From Virgisporangium aurantiacum (GTDB lineage Bacteria; Actinomycetota; Actinomycetes; Mycobacteriales; Micromonosporaceae), in assembly GCF_016863635.1 (NCBI RefSeq), contig NZ_BOPG01000059.1:1-49200 (forward strand): 49,200 nucleotides of DNA, read 5' to 3'. The notes beneath the pieces were generated by a model. It was not told the origin of the DNA, did no database searches, and saw only the letters and a program-made list of their open reading frames with translations. This document shows, one piece after another, positions 48,769 through 49,200 of the stretch (positions are counted from its first letter, which is position 1; every line of letters starts with the position of its first letter). A program made the position numbers and the translations under genes.

Positions 48769-49051
48769 CCGGGTTGCCGAGCTGTACGTCAAGCTCGGCG
48801 CCCTGGCCGAGGAGCGTGACGCGCTGCGCGCACAGCTGGACGGCGACCTTCCGGCCGCCACCCGCTGGCTGCAACGCAAGGTGTGGCGGCAGGCCGCCGC
48901 CCTCGACACGCTCAACCGTCGCGTCGTGACGCAGCGCTTCGTGCTGCGCACGCTCGACGGCCTCGGCCGCTCCCTGACCGCCGACGAGTACCGCGCCGCC
49001 CGCGCGGAAATCGCCGACGCTCAGCTGCAGGAACGCATCGAAGCGGCCTGA
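48749..49051 (+). CDS. Small charged helical protein between the PTH2-like gene and the CUA tRNA
   Basis: 100 residues, rich in Arg, Glu, Ala and Leu with heptad-like helices (VAELYVKLGALAEERDALRAQL; RWLQRKVWRQAAALDTLNRRVV). No membrane segment or known motif. GGGGAGGTG lies 7 nt before ATG 48749 (ATG 48755 is the alternative). It overlaps the PTH2-like gene by 20 bp, so its translation may depend on ribosomes that have passed the UAG. I recognise no family. Its location makes it a candidate third component of the amber cassette, perhaps an RNA or ribosome binder. Confidence 0.75.
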   Translation: MTMSTDDRVAELYVKLGALAEERDALRAQLDGDLPAATRWLQRKVWRQAAALDTLNRRVVTQRFVLRTLDGLGRSLTADEYRAARAEIADAQLQERIEAA

Positions 49052-49054
49052 CCG

Positions 49055-49060
49055 TATGTT
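49055..49060 (+). promoter_or_regulatory. Candidate -10 for the CUA tRNA gene
   Basis: TATGTT lies 36 bp before the tRNA 5' end. No good -35 is seen. A short hairpin GGGCG / CGCCC (49072-49076, 49089-49093) lies between it and the tRNA. Co-transcription with the 100-residue gene is equally possible. Confidence 0.35.
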
Positions 49061-49096
49061 GGTGTCCGGGTGGGCGGCTCGCTCCGCTCGCCCTCT

Positions 49097-49168
49097 GCCC
49101 CAGATGCCCGACGGACGGGCAGCCGCCTCTAAAGCGGCCCGTAGCGGGTTCGACTCCTGCCTGGGGCG
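49097..49168 (+). tRNA. Amber-reading tRNA, anticodon CUA
   Basis: A complete cloverleaf of 72 nt. Acceptor stem 49097-49103 / 49161-49167 has seven Watson-Crick pairs (GCCCCAG / CTGGGGC). D stem 49106-49109 / 49117-49120 (GCCC / GGGC) has a 7-nt loop containing GG. Anticodon stem 49122-49126 / 49134-49138 (GCCGC / GCGGC), loop CTCTAAA, anticodon CUA at 49129-49131. Variable loop of five. T stem 49144-49148 / 49156-49160 with loop TTCGACT. Discriminator G73; CCA not encoded. Position 8 is A, not U, and 14 is G, not A, so the core is unusual. CUA pairs with UAG. The charged amino acid cannot be read; G1:C72 and G73 leave several options. Confidence 0.9.
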
Positions 49169-49200
49169 CGGTTCCTTGTGCTGGTCTTCCGGACGCGGTT

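Noticed and set aside
49097..49168. Ordinary sense tRNA with a mis-assigned anticodon
   Set aside because: With both stems of five and seven-base loop fixed by pairing, positions 34-36 can only be CTA. Shifting the loop breaks the stem.
48394..49168. Pyrrolysine or selenocysteine system
   Set aside because: The tRNA lacks the long variable arm of tRNA-Sec, and has a five-base variable loop and a standard T loop unlike tRNA-Pyl. No pylS, pylBCD, selA or selB homologue is in the window.

Overview
The window is chromosomal DNA from a very high-GC actinomycete. Codon use is strongly G/C-ending, starts are often GTG or TTG, genes are tightly packed with ATGA/GTGA overlaps, and several genes look leaderless with a TAnnnT hexamer just upstream. 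The set of families (YehM/VWA/SWIM, DUF6745, IcmF, GlxA, GH12, GH42) suggests Micromonosporales or a relative, but this is inference. No stretch longer than about 300 bases lacks a gene. The largest gaps (31965-32147, 17872-18097, 21226-21415, 10592-10777) hold regulatory sites or repeats, except 31965-32147, where I see nothing.

Layout. 1-5742: three genes of a yehM-yehP-yehQ-like (DUF5682 / VWA / SWIM zinc finger) operon, joined by start/stop overlaps, with low-complexity expansions. 5744-9428: a Tat-exported protein, a beta-lactamase-fold lipoprotein and a NarL-type two-component pair. 9581-17871: membrane proteins, a GlxA-type regulator divergent from an oxidoreductase, and a large secreted glycosidase-like protein. 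18098-21225: a DUF1445 hydro-lyase, DUF6745 and its partner, CutC and a tautomerase. 21416-27846: a hexuronate locus with IclR regulator, kduD and kduI divergent from a TRAP transporter that has two substrate-binding proteins. 27861-34732: IcmF mutase, a hydrolase, a methyltransferase and a benzaldehyde-type dehydrogenase. 34740-41656: a long minus-strand run with a sulfonate/nitrate-type ABC transporter, a MetE-like methyltransferase, an MFS exporter and small membrane proteins. 41812-44726: a GH12 glucanase, a 16-residue lysine-rich microprotein and a GH42 beta-galactosidase. 44751-48362: epimerase, SodC-like lipoprotein, amidohydrolase and transglutaminase-like protein.

The most striking part is the right end. 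At 48394 a PTH2-type peptidyl-tRNA hydrolase gene carries an in-frame UAG as its fifth codon. It overlaps a 100-codon coiled-coil gene, and 45 bp later lies a complete 72-nt tRNA gene whose anticodon is CUA, the anticodon that reads UAG. The sequence therefore shows a natural amber-reading tRNA beside a gene that needs UAG decoding to be made from its ATG, and that gene belongs to a family that cleaves peptidyl-tRNA. I infer a self-sensing amber-suppression cassette. Just upstream, the amidohydrolase ends in UAG and is in frame with the next gene, so readthrough would fuse the two.

Other points: a relay of two 8-codon mini-ORFs between the VWA and SWIM genes; dispersed palindromes of the form GATCTTG...CAAGATC; an 11-bp palindrome TCCAC(A/T)GTGGA repeated inside genes far more often than composition predicts; shared TGTTC-type operators in the hexuronate locus; and mirrored -10 elements between GH42 and the epimerase.
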